From Yponomeuta sedellus (lineage: Eukaryota; Arthropoda; Insecta; Lepidoptera; Yponomeutidae), in assembly GCA_934045075.1 (NCBI GenBank), contig OW203734.1:14010016-14074015 (forward strand): 64,000 bases of DNA, read 5' to 3'. Made by a program: the position numbers and the translations under genes. The notes under the pieces are model-generated. The model did not search any database and was not told where the DNA came from. It saw nothing but the letters and a program-made list of their open reading frames with translations. Below are positions 52,136 to 63,405 of this stretch, piece after piece (position 1 is the first letter of the stretch; the number at the start of each line of letters is the position of its first letter).

Positions 52136-52390
52136 TATCGCACCCTCAGAACGAAAGAGGCCTAAGTCAAAAAATAGTGAAATTGAGTTACAATCATAGA
52201 GTCATAAAAAGGTATGCCGTGGACGGAAGATTCGCTATATTTGCTCTTTTTTACAATAAGTGCCTTTGTTTTACTATTCATCGGATAGAGCATACCTTTT
52301 TATGTCTCTCTATGATTGTTAGGTACTCAATTTTTTGAGTATTTAAACTATTTTTTGACTTAGGCCTCTTTCGTTCTGAGGGTGCGCTAT
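52136..52390. mobile_element. Foldback MITE, about 255 bp
   Basis: TATCGCACCCTCAGAACGAA-AGAGGCCTAAGTCAAAAAATAG at the left faces its complement at the right; pairing resumes further in with ACAATCATAGAG and CATAAAAAGGTATGC. The right arm has an extra TTTTTTGAGTATTTAAA. Confidence 0.85.
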
Positions 52391-52524
52391 AATGGCTCTC
52401 GAACCACAAGTAATACACAGTATGGCGGTAGGGAACCTTCGACGTGCGACTTCGATTCGCATTTAGCTAGTTTTACCATATGAATTTAGCTATTATAAAT
52501 ACGTGTATTGCACCTTGATAGGTG

Positions 52525-52745
52525 CATAAAGCGGAGCGGTACAACGCCGTCTTCTCAATCCGATGGTCATTAGTTCGAATCCCGGCATGTGACTGAAGAC
52601 TCGGCAAATTACTTTGTTTCCTAAGTTATGTACATTTGTGAAGTAATAGCAGCAATCCCACAAATATGAAGGAAAACATTGCGAGAAAACCCTTGTGTCT
52701 CAAGTATTGTGTTAACATACCTTAACACTACAATAGCCCAGCTAT
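52525..52745 (+). repeat. SINE family D copy
   Basis: AAGCGGAGCGGTACAACGCC, TTAGTTCGAATCCCGGC, TACATTTGTGAAGTAATAGC and GGAAAACATTGCGAG. It abuts the TIR element at 52747. Confidence 0.65.
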
Positions 52746-52746
52746 G

Positions 52747-53181
52747 AAGCTTATCCCCGATTTCTTGTACACTAACAAGCTGTTAATCTACTGCTAAGAG
52801 CTGTCAGGTAACCAAAGTGCGTACAAAAACACCACTGACCACTGTTCTTCTTCTTAAAGTGTCTTTCCATTACTGGAGGTTGGCAGTCAGCTCTTTACAC
52901 CGGTCTCTGTTCAGTGCAATTCTGAACAGCTCCTCTGGGGGCTTAACACCGGCCCACTCCTTGATGTTGCAAAACCATGACATCCTTCTCCTGCCCGGCT
53001 TTCTCATTCCTTCCACCTTGCCCTTCAAAATAGTGTGCAGTAATTGGTGTTAACTGCATCGTAGCACATGGCCAAAATAAGCTACTTTCCGCTGCTTGAT
53101 GGTGCGAACAAGATTCACCTTGTGACAACTGTCAACAGTAGATTAACAGCTCGTTAGTGTACCAGAAACCGGGGATAAGCA
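52747..53181. mobile_element. TIR element interrupted by an RTE fragment
   Basis: GCTTATCCCCGATTTCTTGT-ACACTAACAAGCTGTTAATC at the left faces GATTAACAGCTCGTTAGTGT-ACCAGAAACCGGGGATAAGC at the right. The interior is almost entirely the LINE fragment at 52848-53121. Confidence 0.8.
52848..53121 (-). pseudogene. RTE-type LINE C-terminal fragment (fifth subtype)
   Basis: The minus strand reads KVNLVRTIKQRKVAYFGHVL in one frame and, after a shift, ILKGKVEGMRKPGRRRMSWF, CNIKEWAGVKPPEELFRIAL and NRDRCKELTANL. The 3' tail is AAGAAGAAGAA. Near-identical TGACCACTGT (52837) and TGACAACTGT (53122) flank it, a probable TSD with one change. Confidence 0.8.
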
Positions 53182-53211
53182 GGGAAATCTTAGGTCTAAC
53201 TAGTAACAAAA

Positions 53212-53357
53212 ACGTCTGTACGTAATACAGAGAATATTGTAAAGAGGTTCGAAATTTCACAGATGCCGGTGAGTCGCCCATTAGCTCAGTTGGAAAGAGC
53301 GCTGGCACGGATAGCCAGAGGTCACGGGTTCAAATCCCGGCATGGGTGGTTTTTAAA
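53212..53357 (+). repeat. SINE-A simple copy with 11-bp TSD
   Basis: CTGTACGTAATACAGAGAAT, tRNA-like domain, short tail GGTTTTTAAA. TAGTAACAAAA at 53201-53211 and 53358-53368 bounds it. Confidence 0.9.
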
Positions 53358-53399
53358 TAGTAACAAAATATATAGAAAAATGTACTAAAATAGAGTCTC

Positions 53400-53960
53400 A
53401 ATTCCATACTGATTTTAATTGTGCACGCATCCTAAGACGAAGGTTCCGCCTAATTTTGTCACAAGGAAGTCTGTCACTCGGCCAGCTGCCCCTGTCTGCC
53501 TGATAAATTGATGTCACCAGAGAAACTGATGTGTTCATATCAACCGGGTAGGGCTTTCAACCGGCTCTTTTACTGCGTGGAGAGTTTTCTTGGTGCGGAA
53601 GCGCGCATTATTTCTGGACTGAGCGCTGAAGGGTGGATTGGTGATAATGAATGGTATAAAACTGTGGATTCATATATACGACTAAAATAGTGATATGCAA
53701 AAATCTATTTTTTTATTGAATACTAGCTGACCTCAAAAGCGTCGTGTTGCCATATTCATTAGCCTACGGACTATTATCAGATCTATTTTGTTTACGTTGT
53801 TACGTAATTTTAAGTCCTAATGAATAAATCACACTCCTGTAACCCAAAAAATACTATGTACGCAAACATAGGCTACAAAGATTCAGGCCCGACCGTGTTA
53901 GGTGGCTATTGCTAATGTCGTAGTTATAGCTAAACGTGTTTGTTAATAAATTTATTTTTA
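53400..53960. other. No gene recognised
   Basis: A 60-residue plus-strand frame (53508-53690) in less AT-rich sequence carries no recognised motif. GTTGTTACGTAATTTTAAGTC and AACATAGGCTACAAA may be old repeat. Confidence 0.35.
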
Positions 53961-53965
53961 TTTCA

Positions 53966-54045
53966 TTTCGTCCGGTTTCGTTTCGTCTCGTCCGGTTCCG
54001 TTCCGTTCCGTTCCGTTCCGTTCCGTTCCGTTCCGTTCCGTTCCG
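53966..54045. repeat. (TTCCG)n pentanucleotide microsatellite
   Basis: Ten perfect TTCCG units at 53996-54045, preceded by mixed units TTTCG, TCTCG and TCCGG. The frames across it on both strands are repeat artefacts. Confidence 0.95.
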
Positions 54046-54079
54046 TTCTCTCACACACAGAGAGAGAAGAGAAAGATTA

Positions 54080-54300
54080 TGAGCTTAATTACCACGCCCA
54101 CCGCGGATTGAGAATTTCAAGCGCTGAGGTAGTAGAACACCTGGGATACTCAGGTATCCTCACGATGTCTTTCTTTACAGTTTAACGAGTGGTATTGCCA
54201 CTGTAGCTATACGAATGTACATAACATAACTTATAAATAAAGTCATTGATACATGCCAGGATTAGAACCATCAACCTCCCAATTCAGAAGCCGGCGCTGA
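54080..54300 (-). repeat. SINE family D variant
   Basis: ACCACGCCCACCGCGGATTG, TATCCTCACGATGTC, ACGAGTGGTATTGCCACTG and AGAAGCCGGCGCTGAT. Confidence 0.65.
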
Positions 54301-54643
54301 TAACACAATATTTAAAATTAATATCTAATACCTGTTTCAAACAAATCACAATCACTTTGCAAAAGGGTACCTATTTGGAAAGGTCAAACACAGAGTTACA
54401 GCTCATTAAAATACATGTAAACGTACAAACATGAGCATAATTAGTTCAGCGCGTAGTTAAGAAATAATTTCATCATTAAACTTTCTCACGAAGCGTTCTT
54501 TGTGTAAGCGTAAACTTTTCCTCGTTTATTGTTCTTTAACAATCACAAGACCATGTTCGTATCATCGTACCATAAACAAAGTTTTCTTATATTTACTTCC
54601 CAGTAGAGGTCGAAGATGTGACTGGTTCAAGTACAAATAAGTA

Positions 54644-54890
54644 TCATCATCATCGTCAGGCTATACTAGTCCACTGCTGGACACAGCCCCCCACCCCTAA
54701 AGAGCGCCACGTTGTGCTCTCATAGGGGGTAATGCCCATAATCCCCACGCTGGGCATGCGGGTTGGGGATCACAGTTCGGTGGAATTGTACTGCAGGGGG
54801 CGCTGCGGCCCACCCCCCGGTTTGTATCCCTTAGTCGACTTTTACGACACCCGCGGGAGGAATTGGGTACGAGTAATAAATAAGTAAGTA
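54644..54890 (-). mobile_element. RTE-derived short element, long form
   Basis: The reverse of the 49775 copy: CATCATCATCGTCAGG tail side, CTAGTCCACTGCTGGACA, GGGCATGCGGGTTGGGGAT, GTCGACTTTTACGACACCCG. ACAAATAAGTA at 54633-54643 and 54891-54901 may be the TSD. Confidence 0.8.
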
Positions 54891-54949
54891 ACAAATAAGT
54901 ACGAGAAATAAATAGCAGACAGTTTCTTTTTAATGTTACTGTTATATGA

Positions 54950-55295
54950 TATCAAACCTTTGTATGTCCCCACTGCTGGGGCAGGGGCTCTTCCTACATC
55001 GCAAAAAGGTTCGGCCATACTCCACGACGACAGTCCGGATTGATGAAGGCTTGCCAGACAGTGGCGGACCTTAATGTCAGAAGTTGTCAAACCACCCAGG
55101 CCCTATGGGCCTCTGACATGGGCATTACGGACAGCTGGCACCAACGGCTTAACGTGCCTTGCAAAACACGGAAGCGCTCGGAAAAATGCCACTAGCAGTA
55201 GTCACGGAATGGCCACCCATCCAGCTCCTGACTGCACCTGTTCTTGCTTAACGCAAGTGATTGATTCGAATCACTTAGTTCGCACTTATATTCAG
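54950..55295 (-). repeat. 5S-derived SINE, nearly full length
   Basis: GTATGTCCCCACTGCTGGGG to the head (AATGGCCACCCATCCAGC, TTCTTGCTTAACGCAAG). Confidence 0.75.
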
Positions 55296-55564
55296 TCAGC
55301 ACTTAACTTAAAATACAAGCAAATGCACAATGTTATTTAGGTACATCTCACACTTGCACTTCAAACAATATTCGATCATGGTTCTAGTGACAAGCCTTTT
55401 TTTTTAACTCAGGAGGAATCCTATTACGGGTACCACCGGCTCGGGGGACGGCGGTTATGTCGGACTCCGCGCCCGAAAAAGGGCGGTATACCGACTAAAA
55501 CTCTTGGGGTGTTCCTCCGCACTCGCAAGGGACGGGAACGCTTGCGCACACTACCGCGAAAGTG

Positions 55565-55670
55565 TTTTACAAGCCTCCACCAACCCGGCCTTGGCTCCCG
55601 TGGTGGAGTATGGCCTAACCTTTCTGCGATACAGGAAGAGGCCCATGTCCCAACAGGGTTGATATCATGA
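55565..55670 (+). repeat. 5S-derived SINE, 3' fragment
   Basis: CAAGCCTCCACCAACCCGG to GGAAGAGGCCCATGTCCC. The head is missing. A GC-rich stretch with TACGGGTACCACCGGC and GCGCCCGAAAAAGGGCGG precedes it. Confidence 0.7.
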
Positions 55671-56153
55671 CAATTCGATGTACATGGCGTAACCTACTTA
55701 TTCATCTGTGGGCGAGCAATGTAAATCGAACAGTCACATTAAGTCATGAATTGTAGCTGAATGAAAGACGCCCCAAGAGTTAAAGAGCCCAAGAAGTTAT
55801 TTTAATCCTACAGGAAGTCGATATTGGAAGTTCCTTACTGAGAAAAATCTTAGTAAGAATCAGCGCTTAGGGTATTAACAATTCCGAGAAACAATTCGCA
55901 TGGACGCGGGTGGGTGCGGGAAACTTTAATTAGCACAATTACAGAACTTTTTCCTTCTCAAAGTTAAATTGGTATTGTTTTGTGCAGCTTTCAATACACC
56001 ATTGAAGGGAACGTTGCCTCAAAATTGTATTAAAGTCACAGTGTATGTGACTTTGAGAAAGAGACAGGAACTGACTCCTGGGCCTAAGATACAGGTTTCC
56101 CCTTCTTTAGAAGTCAGGTACTTACAGCATTGTTTTAGACTTACAGGTAACTA

Positions 56154-56381
56154 GAGAATAGCACTAACCCAAATTCTTCCCGCGGGTGTCGTAAAAGGCG
56201 ACTGAGGGACACAAACCGGGGGTTGGGAAGCAGCGCCCCCTGCAGTACAATTCCACCAAACTGCGATCCCCAACCCGCATGCCCAGCGTGGGGATTGCCC
56301 CCTAATGATGGCACAACCTTGCGCTATGGCGCTCATTAGGGGAGGGCTATGTCCAGCAGTGGGCTAATATAGCTGGAAGAT
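56154..56381 (+). mobile_element. RTE-derived short element with 8-bp TSD
   Basis: The same module order as 49775, ending CAGCAGTGGGCTAATATAGC and a short GGAAGAT. GGTAACTA at 56146-56153 and 56382-56389. Confidence 0.85.
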
Positions 56382-56585
56382 GGTAACTAATGAAATTTAC
56401 TGTCTCTGTAAGACATAAGTAAGAATTATAGTTTTCTGAAACTCGGCCAAGGGTTTGCCTCATGCCACGATCTTGACGAGCCTCAAGCTTCATAACCCTC
56501 CTTCTAATGCAGTAGCGTAAAAGAAAATAAGCGAATAAGATAATAATTTATTTCCACAAACCGTAGAGTTGATACAACTTAATGT

Positions 56586-56793
56586 AATAGTTTGTTAGCT
56601 TTTAGAATATACATCGGCTACTATCGGATAGAATCGGATATGTTCGTGTAAGAGAAATATCGGAACTATAGATAATACGACACTTAATTTCGAAATCAGA
56701 ACTCGATCATCAGTACAAAAACCGGCGAAAATTGGCGAAAACCGAAGCCTACTCTAGAATCCGAGGTATATTCTAGAAGCTAACAGACTATGC
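56586..56793. mobile_element. MITE family G, second complete copy
   Basis: GTTTGTTAGCTTTTAGAATA at the left and TATTCTAGAAGCTAACAGAC at the right. The interior is the reverse of the 47989 copy (CGAAAACCGAAGCCTACTCT). Confidence 0.8.
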
Positions 56794-57129
56794 AACTAGT
56801 TTATGAATCATTAACATTATTATTAGCTTCTGTTGCTATGCTAGGATTGACACGTGAATTAGGTACAACAAGCAGTGCCAAATCCCCGAAAATAGGTCAG
56901 TTTCTAGTTACAGAAGTGATAGTAGCTATAATTCATTGCTATAATTTAAGCATCCGGAACCGGCATGCCTGTATGCAGAGAATGTTGTTGTTTTAGCAAG
57001 TTCTCCATTTAAAATTAATTAGGAATGTACCCGAATATCCTGCGGGTCGCTTCTAAGGAAATGAGTGGAACTTCTTAGAGTAATCAGAGCCAACATTTTA
57101 AGGCGCAACGCGGTGCTCACACAACATAT

Positions 57130-57470
57130 TTCTTTTTGGTAGACTTGTAGTTGTTTTGAAAAAGGACGTAGTGACTAGAATTGAGAAAGGAATGTCGCGT
57201 TGGTTTGGACATGTGGAGAGGATGAAGGAAGAAAGATTGACAAAACAAATTCATATTGCGAATGTGAGTGGAAGGTAAACGACGTCCCAGGCTGACAAAC
57301 AACGTATTAGCAAAGGGGAAGATAAAAGTAACCGGGACCGGCGTGCGTGCATGCAACGATTTATGAACGTATGAACGTTGATGAAGCGAAGGTGATCTGT
57401 CAGGATCGTGGCAAGTGGCAGTCCCTGGTCTCTGCCTACCCCTCTGGGATACAGGCGTGAGGTAATGTAT
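57130..57470 (+). pseudogene. RTE-type LINE (second subfamily), C-terminal fragment
   Basis: VVTRIEKGMSRWFGHVERMK and [16 protein letters not shown], then a stop and frameshifts, with a small tandem duplication (ATGAACGTATGAACG). The end CTGGGATACAGGCGTGAGGT matches 17565. Confidence 0.75.
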
Positions 57471-57554
57471 ATATGTAGTTGTTTTGCTGTTTAAAGTATT
57501 GTTAAACGTGCTGGTATGTAATAACAACAATTATTGCAGTGGTGTCGAATTTAA

Positions 57555-57865
57555 TTTTTTTGTTCACATTTCGTACATTTGCAGTTGTCGCAATACCACA
57601 CACTGACATTGAAGTAAAACATCATGAGAAAACCCACGGCTTGGTGGCCTCCGCACGTATTGACTAGTTTTTTCTGTGGGCTAGGCCAACTTAGCTGTCA
57701 GGATGTTATAGGTGCTTGGTAAACCTACACCATCTAAAACCGTGTCCCAGGCACTAGGTACAGTATCCGATAGGTCCCTTCATCTAGTATGAGTAAAGAT
57801 GCCACTAGACGCTGTACAAATCATCTAATTACGTATATGCATAAGCCAATGTTGGCCACCCAAAC
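57555..57865 (+). repeat. SINE family D, long variant, body
   Basis: TCGCAATACCACACACTG, GCACGTATTGACTAG, CCGTGTCCCAGGCACTA and AGACGCTGTACAAATCAT match 21590-21850. Head missing. Confidence 0.7.
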
Positions 57866-57869
57866 TTGA

Positions 57870-58295
57870 GTTTAAATTAGCTCAGCGCATGTAAGCAGAC
57901 ATGCATCCACCCAATTAAAATTGCAAGTTATAACTCTGAGTATAAATATTGTACGGTATTCCTTCGCAAAAAAAGATTAAAAAGGAGTTAAGAGACAGCT
58001 CAGACTGTAATATATTTGTGTCAGTTGATGCCCTAGACCGTTACGATTTTCTTTTATAGCCAGGAAATAGTGACGAAATAACTTATACTTTTTATAAACA
58101 AGAAGGTGAAAAACACCACGCTGCACGAAAACTGCTGGTTTGAAATCAAATAAGTTTCCTTATTAATTCAGTACAAGTAGGCATTTCCAAAAAAAATGCA
58201 ATTAACTAACGTAACTATAAACTGTGTGTAATACCAAGCGGTGCGAAAACTGCTGGTTTAAAATCAAATTCATTTCCTAAACAGAAATAAGTTCA
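57870..58295. other. No gene recognised
   Basis: Two similar pieces, CGAAAACTGCTGGTTTGAAATC (58126) and CGAAAACTGCTGGTTTAAAATC (58247), indicate a short direct duplication of about 120 bases. Otherwise nothing is seen. Confidence 0.5.
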
Positions 58296-58297
58296 TA

Positions 58298-58362
58298 CTA
58301 TTTTTATTTTTAATGCACTAACCCGTGCTAAGGACAAATTTAAAAGCCTATTTAGAGGCTAG
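58298..58362 (-). repeat. SINE-A tail fragment
   Basis: ACTATTTTTATTTTTAATGC, ACCCGTGCTAAGGACAAATT and CCTATTTAGAGGCTA. Only the tail end is present. Confidence 0.8.
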
Positions 58363-58564
58363 GCTTTTTTTTTAGAAATAAGTTCCCTTATTAATTCTGT
58401 ACAAGTACACATTTCTAGAAAAGATGCAATAAAATGTGTAGCTATAAAATTTAATATCACTTTAGACGTTGATTGTTTGTTCTTGGTTTCTTCGGAAAAA
58501 GAAATCGAAATGACTGAGGGAGTGCAGACTTTGAGAAGGGCGTAACCTAACACTTTAGCATCAA

Positions 58565-58720
58565 ATAAAATGAAAAGGTTTTATTCAAAGTAACAAAGAA
58601 ACTGCGGCATAATGAACGTTAAAAGTGAAACTAGGTGTCTATTTCAAAATCAAGATCTTTTCGAGATAAAATGGACGAGGAACTCCAAACTTAGTCTTTT
58701 CGAAGTCAAAAGCACACATC
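58565..58720 (-). repeat. Jockey-type LINE 3'-UTR fragment
   Basis: AAATGAAAAGGTTTTATTCA, ACTGCGGCATAATGAACG and CTAGGTGTCTATTTCAAAAT: an exact-order reverse match to 43765-43915. Confidence 0.75.
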
Positions 58721-59114
58721 AAAATCAAACAGCTATGCACGTAATTTCTACCTGTACTTTCACTGACGGTTATTGCAATTAACAATTCCATAAAATACAT
58801 TCTCAGATTGCCACGTCCGTGACGGGTCTTCAAGTAAATTCATTCTGGAGACGTAGCGATGAACTTTTTAATTTAATAACCATGTTATAACTACTAGCAT
58901 TACGTACTGATTTGCAAACGCAAACAAGTTGAAAGTTTTTAATTAGGAAATGATTTCAGAAAACTCGCTCCAGGATCTTCTTTTACATTTCCTCGTGAGT
59001 GTAAACGTTACCTTAGTTTAAGCCACCTTATACGTTCCACAGGTATAGTCGTTCTTTCAGAGAGAGAGATAGAGAGAGTATGGATTACACTCTATCTGAG
59101 AGAGTATTCTCTTT

Positions 59115-59355
59115 CACGCGTGCTTGATTGATTAGTGATAATGAGAGTTGATGTACACTTAGATACTCAAGTCAGTTTTTCTTACAATGTTTAACACTTA
59201 ACAGGTAGCATTTGCATTGCTATTATAACTTTAACTAAATGGGCGTAACTTTGAAAACATTTACACAGGGCATTCACCAACGACATTATTGGGTCCGAAC
59301 CCACAACTTATCGGTTGTAAGTCTCTGCCTTACATCCGATAAGTTGTGGGATGTG
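59115..59355 (-). repeat. SINE family D-like copy ending in a hairpin
   Basis: TTTTTCTTACAATGTTT, GGTAGCATTTGCATTGCTAT and GGGTCCGAACCCACAAC. The end is a 21/22-bp hairpin: CCCACAACTTATCGG (59300) faces CCGATAAGTTGTGGG (59336-59350), as if the SINE end snapped back. Confidence 0.6.
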
Positions 59356-59628
59356 TTCTACCTTTGTCCTGTTGATTCACAGTGGCATATAAAAGTGAAG
59401 AAGAATAATTGGAAAATTTCGGTACAGAAAGATAGATGTGCTATGTTTTCCTTCTTTGTATGGTACATTGTTTAGCACTAATTTGCACCTGATTGTTACA
59501 CTTAGTTAAGGGAAGACACTTGCTCTTGACGCACGGTTATCCTAGTTTGAGAGCAAGGGCTTCATAAATAACTGTGGCAAATTGAATTTCTCAATAAAGA
59601 TATTTCTATTTCTATTTCTATCGACTTT

Positions 59629-59983
59629 CGATATCAACCCTTGTATGTCCCCACTGCTGGGGCACGGGTTTCTTCCTGCGTCGGAGGAAGGTTAGGCTAT
59701 AGTGCACCATGGGGGCAAAGTCCAGGTTGGTTGAGGATTGTAAGACAGTTGAGGGCCTTACTGGCAGAAGTTATCAAGCCACCCATAAGGCCTCTGACAT
59801 GGCTCAACGACTGCCATTACATGAACGCCGGCACCAACGGCTTAACGTGCCTTGCAAGGCACGGAAGCTCTCAGAAAAAATGCCACTCACGGGACGGTCA
59901 CCCATCTTGCATCTGACCGCACCTGTTGTTGCTTAACTCAAGTGATTGGTTGCAATCACTCGGTTCGACTAAGCCATAAGCGC
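59629..59983 (-). repeat. 5S-derived SINE, full length, 9-bp TSD
   Basis: From TCAACCCTTGTATGTCCC back to the head (GGACGGTCACCCATC, GTTGTTGCTTAACTC, CGGTTCGACTAAGCC). ATCGACTTT at 59620-59628 and 59984-59992. It landed directly behind a TTTCTA-repeat LINE tail (59604-59621). Confidence 0.85.
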
Positions 59984-59999
59984 ATCGACTTTACCAAAC

Positions 60000-60630
60000 A
60001 CAAATTGGTATATTGTTTATACAGCTATACGAATATAATACTAACAAAGTACAAGGTTCTTTTAGGCTTCCGTTGTCAACAACAACCATATGTGTCTTTC
60101 CATACGCGGCATAACACTAGATTAGTACTAAAAAGTTGACATTTGGCATAAATATAATTCAATCACGCTGACAAGATGGTAAAATCTCACACATAGAAAT
60201 CAAACGGTTATAAAAATTTTATGTTCTAATAGCATTCATCGTTATCTGGCATAAACAACGTTACTTTTTAACTTGCAATAAACTTTCCCTTTCTTCTTTT
60301 TTATTTTCGGCGGAAAATAAATTAAAAGCCCTCCTTCGTTTACACTTCAATGGTTTCACATTGGTTGCGTACAGAAATTCAAGACAGCCATTTCCTTCTA
60401 AGGAAATTGCGTCCTAAGAGCTTTTTTGCTGTCCAAGACATCTTTTACTTTCAATCTGGTTCTCGATCACTTGTCCCCTAAGTTGCGTTACGCTCCTTAC
60501 CAATTCTAAGGTCACCAGGCTGCGTTAGCTTCCCATATTACATAGGGCGGGTTCGTCCGGGCTGAACGATGGAAACTAAAATAAACCTTAAATACTAAGC
60601 AGGTTAGAGACTTCAATAAAGGGCGGTCTA
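60000..60630. other. No gene recognised
   Basis: No motif in frames. AT-rich, moving to a GC-neutral stretch at 60470-60570 without recognised repeat. Confidence 0.4.
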
Positions 60631-60639
60631 CGTATCACG

Positions 60640-61370
60640 TTAGTCAAGCGGCTGCGCAGTGCAAAGTAGCGACACCAATGGAATGTAAATCCTACCATGT
60701 TTAATAATACGTTTTTTTTCCAAAAACAGTATATAATAATTCTTAACCACTGTCACAACTATTTTTAGAACCTACAGTCATAGGTCCTAACGTACAATCA
60801 AAACCTAGAATTCTAATCGTTTCCCCTAAAGACAGCCGTTTTTGGTAAAGCTGCTTTAAAGTCCCAGATCTTGGATATAGGTTCTTGTCAGGTCCTAAAA
60901 AGAGCTACTATTTTAATTAAATAAATAAATAAAAAATCGTTTATTATAGAAAAGGATTTTGACAAGACATCGGATCATAGCGCCTCCCACACTAGGCGCA
61001 GCCTGTGTCGCGGGTGGCAGGTAGATTACACATTGTACCGATCGAGCAAGCGAGTCACCGCACAGTCTTAGGCATGCGGACAAAAGTGTTATTATGGACC
61101 AACTTTTGCTGCCGCACTAGGCCGAGCCTGTGTCAGCTTTCTGCGGACAGCTTTGGTATATAATGCATGCCTGCGCTTGTGTTACTTTTTACAATTGTTA
61201 CAATTAAGACTTATGATGTTCACTTTTTCCAAAGAGGCGTTACAAAACAATATAATTATGGCACTACAATACGGCCTGAAGGTTTTTAGAATTTAAATAA
61301 TTTACGTTAAAATAAATTGATTTGATCCCATTGGTGGCGCTACTTTGCGCCGCAATGCACCTTAAACATA
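60640..61370. mobile_element. MITE family E split by a LINE 3' end
   Basis: The left end AAAGTAGCGACACCAATGG-AATG and hallmark CAGCCGTTTTTGGTAAAGC (60833) lie before, and the right end CCATTGGTGGCGCTACTTTG lies after, an insertion at about 60925-61190. The insertion starts TAAATAAATAAAAAATCG, which in reverse looks like a LINE tail. Confidence 0.6.
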
Positions 61371-61564
61371 ATATTTAGTGTATGGGAGCATTGCAAGAAT
61401 ACTTTACGCGTTTTCTGTAACTTTTCGAAGACTTGACTGCATAGACCATGAAACCGCTCTTTTAAAATTAAAACACTGCAGAATGAATAGGAAGAGCTTA
61501 AAATGAGATTTTGTTTAGAAGGGAGAGTTCAAAAAGCTGACGTTGAACTAAATCATCAGGGTCA

Positions 61565-61935
61565 GAGGTTAAGATGGGAATGTCCCACAAGTCTGTTTCA
61601 GGACCGTTCCTTTTCCTCGTATATGTAAATGATTTGCCGTTCATAGTACAAAACATGACAGAGATAGTATTAATTGCAGATGACGCTGAAGTGTCTTCGT
61701 GTTTTCTAGCTTAGGTATTTTTAAAATTAAGAATCAATATATTGATCTTAACGATACAAATAATGCTCTCTCTCAGTTACTTCATTGGTTTCCTTCTAAT
61801 AACTTATTGTGAAAGAAAGACAAAAAGTATAAGTTCACTCTACCAAATGTCTAAATGGTTGACAGCAATGTTATATTGGGAAATGAAAAACAAGACCTTT
61901 TAGAAGAAACTGTATTTCTGAGCCTATCGATGCCC
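61565..61935 (+). pseudogene. Jockey-type LINE reverse transcriptase fragment
   Basis: SVSGPFLFLVYVNDLPFIV (the QGS-LGP-LF box, with the first part decayed), then VLIADDAEV at the catalytic site and, after shifts, KIKNQYIDLNDTNNALSQLL and HWFPSNNLL. Parallel to 38376-38700. Many stops. Confidence 0.8.
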
Positions 61936-61939
61936 CTCC

Positions 61940-62620
61940 ATCGCTTTAACTAGCGATCATAATTAGGCGACGATTAATTGCTACATCCGTAATATTACAA
62001 GTAAAGTAAACTCTCGGTATTGTATCATTATATACTAATTGCTACGCTAATGATTAATTTCCCTACTCGCATAGTTCAATAAATACCAGAGTCATTGTAT
62101 CTGACACCACATACAAATGTAATTATGCAGAATGATTGGTTACTCGATACATTAGTTGAAGCGTTATTCTTGATCACAGATAATTGGCAACCAATTTTGT
62201 CCACATCAACGATTTCAAAGTTATGCTGGGTTTTTCTGCAAATTATTGAAGGTTCAAATAAAACTGTATTTATTTCTACAAACACATTTCCTCGCTTAGA
62301 CTCCTATTAGAAATATTATTTTCTAGTTAAAACAAGTCTTACGGTTTTAACTGAACAACAGAGAACCTTTATAGTTTCGCTAATTACGTTCGTCTGTATG
62401 TATGTCCACTTCTTAGATAAACCAGTATTTTATCGCGCTCTGTGTGTTTCACCGAATATCTAGCTGTGGTAATGTAATTGTTGTGTATGGAAGTTATTGT
62501 GCGCTTAGAAAACACTTTTTTAATTCAGCTTTACAATATTCAGTTTATAATTATAAAATGTTTGTGCAATATTGTAACTCAAAAAAACCCAGGTATTTTG
62601 GTTTTGTAGTCGATATCAAT
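61940..62620. other. No gene recognised
   Basis: Two overlapping frames on opposite strands (62076-62310) have no motif. No known repeat. Confidence 0.4.
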
Positions 62621-62624
62621 TCTT

Positions 62625-62950
62625 ATATGTACTGCTGGGGCGCGGGTCTCTTCCTGCATCGCATGAAGGTTAGGTCATGCTTCACTACGGGGATCAAAAC
62701 CGGGTTGGTGCAGGATTGTAAGACAGTGGCAGGCCTTACTGTCAGAAGTTTTCAAGCCGCCCATAATGCCTCTGTCATGGCTTAACGACTGCCATTACAT
62801 GACAGCCAGCACCAACGGCTAAACGTGCCTTGCAAAGCACGAAAGCGCTAGCGGCAGTCACGGGATGGTTACCCATTTTACAAGACCTATTGTTCCTTAT
62901 CTCAAGTGATTGATTTCAATCATTCGGTTTGACTATTACATGAACGCTTC
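62625..62950 (-). repeat. 5S-derived SINE, nearly full length, diverged
   Basis: TGTACTGCTGGGGCGCGGGT to GGATGGTTACCCATTTTAC and TTGTTCCTTATCTCAAG. The 5S-like part is more decayed than in the 28105 copy. Confidence 0.75.
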
Positions 62951-63226
62951 ATAATGCGGTTTTGTTGTAATAATAATATAAAAAATTAAGGCAGTCACTC
63001 GATTTTATGAAATTTTAGAGCTCAAATTAATAGCGGTAAAGGTATTAGGTTACGCGGTCTCGCGCCATTAGCGCAGATTTTGCCGTTTCACCCGCTCCCT
63101 GTTCTGGGGAGTGTTAAGGAGAAAATTTCATTATAAGAATGGTTACACGGAATAAACGATGAGGGCCCAAGGGTGCTTAAGGGGCTCCGGAATACTAGCG
63201 CTACCGAGAAAAAAAAAATTTATGAC

Positions 63227-63405
63227 TGCCTCGTTGGTCTAGCCGTTAAGGCGCTTGAGTAACAAGACGGAGGTCGTGGGTTTGATTTTCACTGGGGTCC
63301 GCCGTACATCTGTACAGGTGGCTTCAGTTTGGGTGTAGTTTCATGTTTGTGACGTACTTTCCTAGTTATTATAGTACAGGATATCCTAGCTTGGGACCGG
63401 TCGGG
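63227..63405 (+). repeat. tRNA-derived SINE (family F)
   Basis: CCTCGTTGGTCTAGCCGTTA, GGAGGTCGTGGGTTTGATTT, TCATGTTTGTGACGTAC and GGATATCCTAGCTTGGGACC. It is the fullest copy of the family. Confidence 0.7.
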
